A stretch of DNA of 53,082 nucleotides from the NCBI GenBank assembly GCA_029933275.1, contig JAOZOM010000001.1:1-53082 (forward strand), read 5' to 3'. Numbering within the stretch: position 1 is the first letter of the stretch; each line of letters begins with the position of its first letter. Below, one piece after another: positions 52,923-53,082 of the stretch. Below the pieces are notes generated by a model. It was not told the DNA's origin. It made no database searches and saw nothing but the letters and a program-made list of their open reading frames with translations. Made by a program: the position numbers and the translations under genes. The stretch is from Anaerolineales bacterium. Its GTDB lineage: Bacteria; Chloroflexota; Anaerolineae; Anaerolineales; Villigracilaceae.

Positions 52923-52936
52923 ATTGACCTAAAAAA

Positions 52937-52969
52937 GCAGTTTTTGATGAATGTCTCATCAAAAACTGC
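52937..52969 (-). terminator. Terminator of the next minus-strand gene
   Basis: GCAGTTTTTGATGA (52937-52950) pairs with TCATCAAAAACTGC (52956-52969) across a 5-nt loop. On the minus strand it ends in TTTTTT. It ends the transcript of the partial gene at 53000-53082. Confidence 0.9.
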
Positions 52970-52999
52970 CTGAAAATTCTTTGAGCAAACACTCAGAGG

Positions 53000-53082
53000 T
53001 TATTCTTCTTCAGGGGCTTCGCTCACGATATAAAGCGGACGCCCCTTTGCTTCATCATAAAGGCGACCAATATACTCACCCA
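53000..53082 (-). CDS. C-terminal end of an unidentified protein (partial)
   Basis: Only the last 26 codons are in the window: GEYIGRLYDEAKGRPLY, then a short acidic tail ending APEEE and TAA at 53002-53000. I do not recognise the family. Its terminator lies 30 bases downstream. Confidence 0.6.
   Translation of the reverse strand, partial: GEYIGRLYDEAKGRPLYIVSEAPEEE

Noticed and set aside
1..53082. CRISPR arrays, insertion sequences, rRNA and tRNA genes, prophage genes
   Set aside because: No spaced direct repeats of CRISPR type, transposase or integrase motifs, or cloverleaf-forming sequences were seen on either strand.

Overview
The window looks like chromosomal DNA of a Chloroflexota bacterium, most likely an Anaerolineae relative. 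This is inferred from the style of the genes, because no database search was possible. The clues are many GAF sensor proteins whose GAF domains share an NPxLPxTRSEMALPL-type core, a threonine synthase-like enzyme with an N-terminal zinc ribbon, a WxL/DUF916-type surface locus with no sign of an outer-membrane gene, and TrmFO, HflX, L32-FabD and SecDF housekeeping genes. No tRNA, rRNA, CRISPR array or insertion sequence was seen.

Region 1 (1-28606) is the centrepiece. After the tail of an ABC transporter and its terminator there is an uninterrupted plus-strand run of 15 genes, many overlapping or nearly touching. They are two single-domain response regulators (322, 760); eight membrane sensors built from Cache or multi-TM input, often HAMP, and GAF domains (1204 to 20065); a LivK-type substrate-binding lipoprotein without a permease (15011); a ParA ATPase (20138); one very large soluble hybrid kinase (20892) with GAF, PAS, HisKA, HATPase and two receivers; a threonine synthase-like PLP enzyme fused to a receiver (25900); and an EamA-type exporter (27585). 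None of the eight sensors has a kinase, methyl-accepting, cyclase or DNA-binding output domain. They share a C-terminal half-GAF plus helical tail module (the first sensor has only the tail), and this module recurs near the N-terminus of the kinase. I infer one multi-input sensory complex that converges on the single kinase and is possibly positioned by ParA. Its receiver-controlled output may be amino-acid metabolism or export rather than transcription.

Region 2 (28643-33581, minus strand) is a separate, translationally coupled three-gene phosphorelay: a GAF histidine kinase, a receiver-GAF-histidine kinase and an OmpR-type regulator. Region 3 (33674-40930) holds trmFO, an M28/glutaminyl-cyclase-like enzyme, another histidine kinase, hflX with a small membrane protein, and an M3 (PepF-type) peptidase, closed by a perfect palindromic terminator. 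Region 4 (40933-45219, minus) carries a PLD-family protein with a 48-bp tandem repeat, a small unknown protein, and a three-gene WxL/DUF916-like surface operon. Region 5 (45406-48096) has rpmF-fabD divergent from a PP2C-type phosphatase, with overlapping promoters, then a frameshifted RCK_C remnant and a small P-loop kinase. Region 6 (48214-53082) has secD-secF, a GH114-like lipoprotein, a MATE transporter and the end of an unidentified gene.

Two intergenic stretches (about 36046-36155 and 42860-42996) hold short-word repeats of the kind that look like dispersed intergenic elements. By eye the sensor cluster is clearly richer in A+T than the genes from 28.6 to 41 kb.
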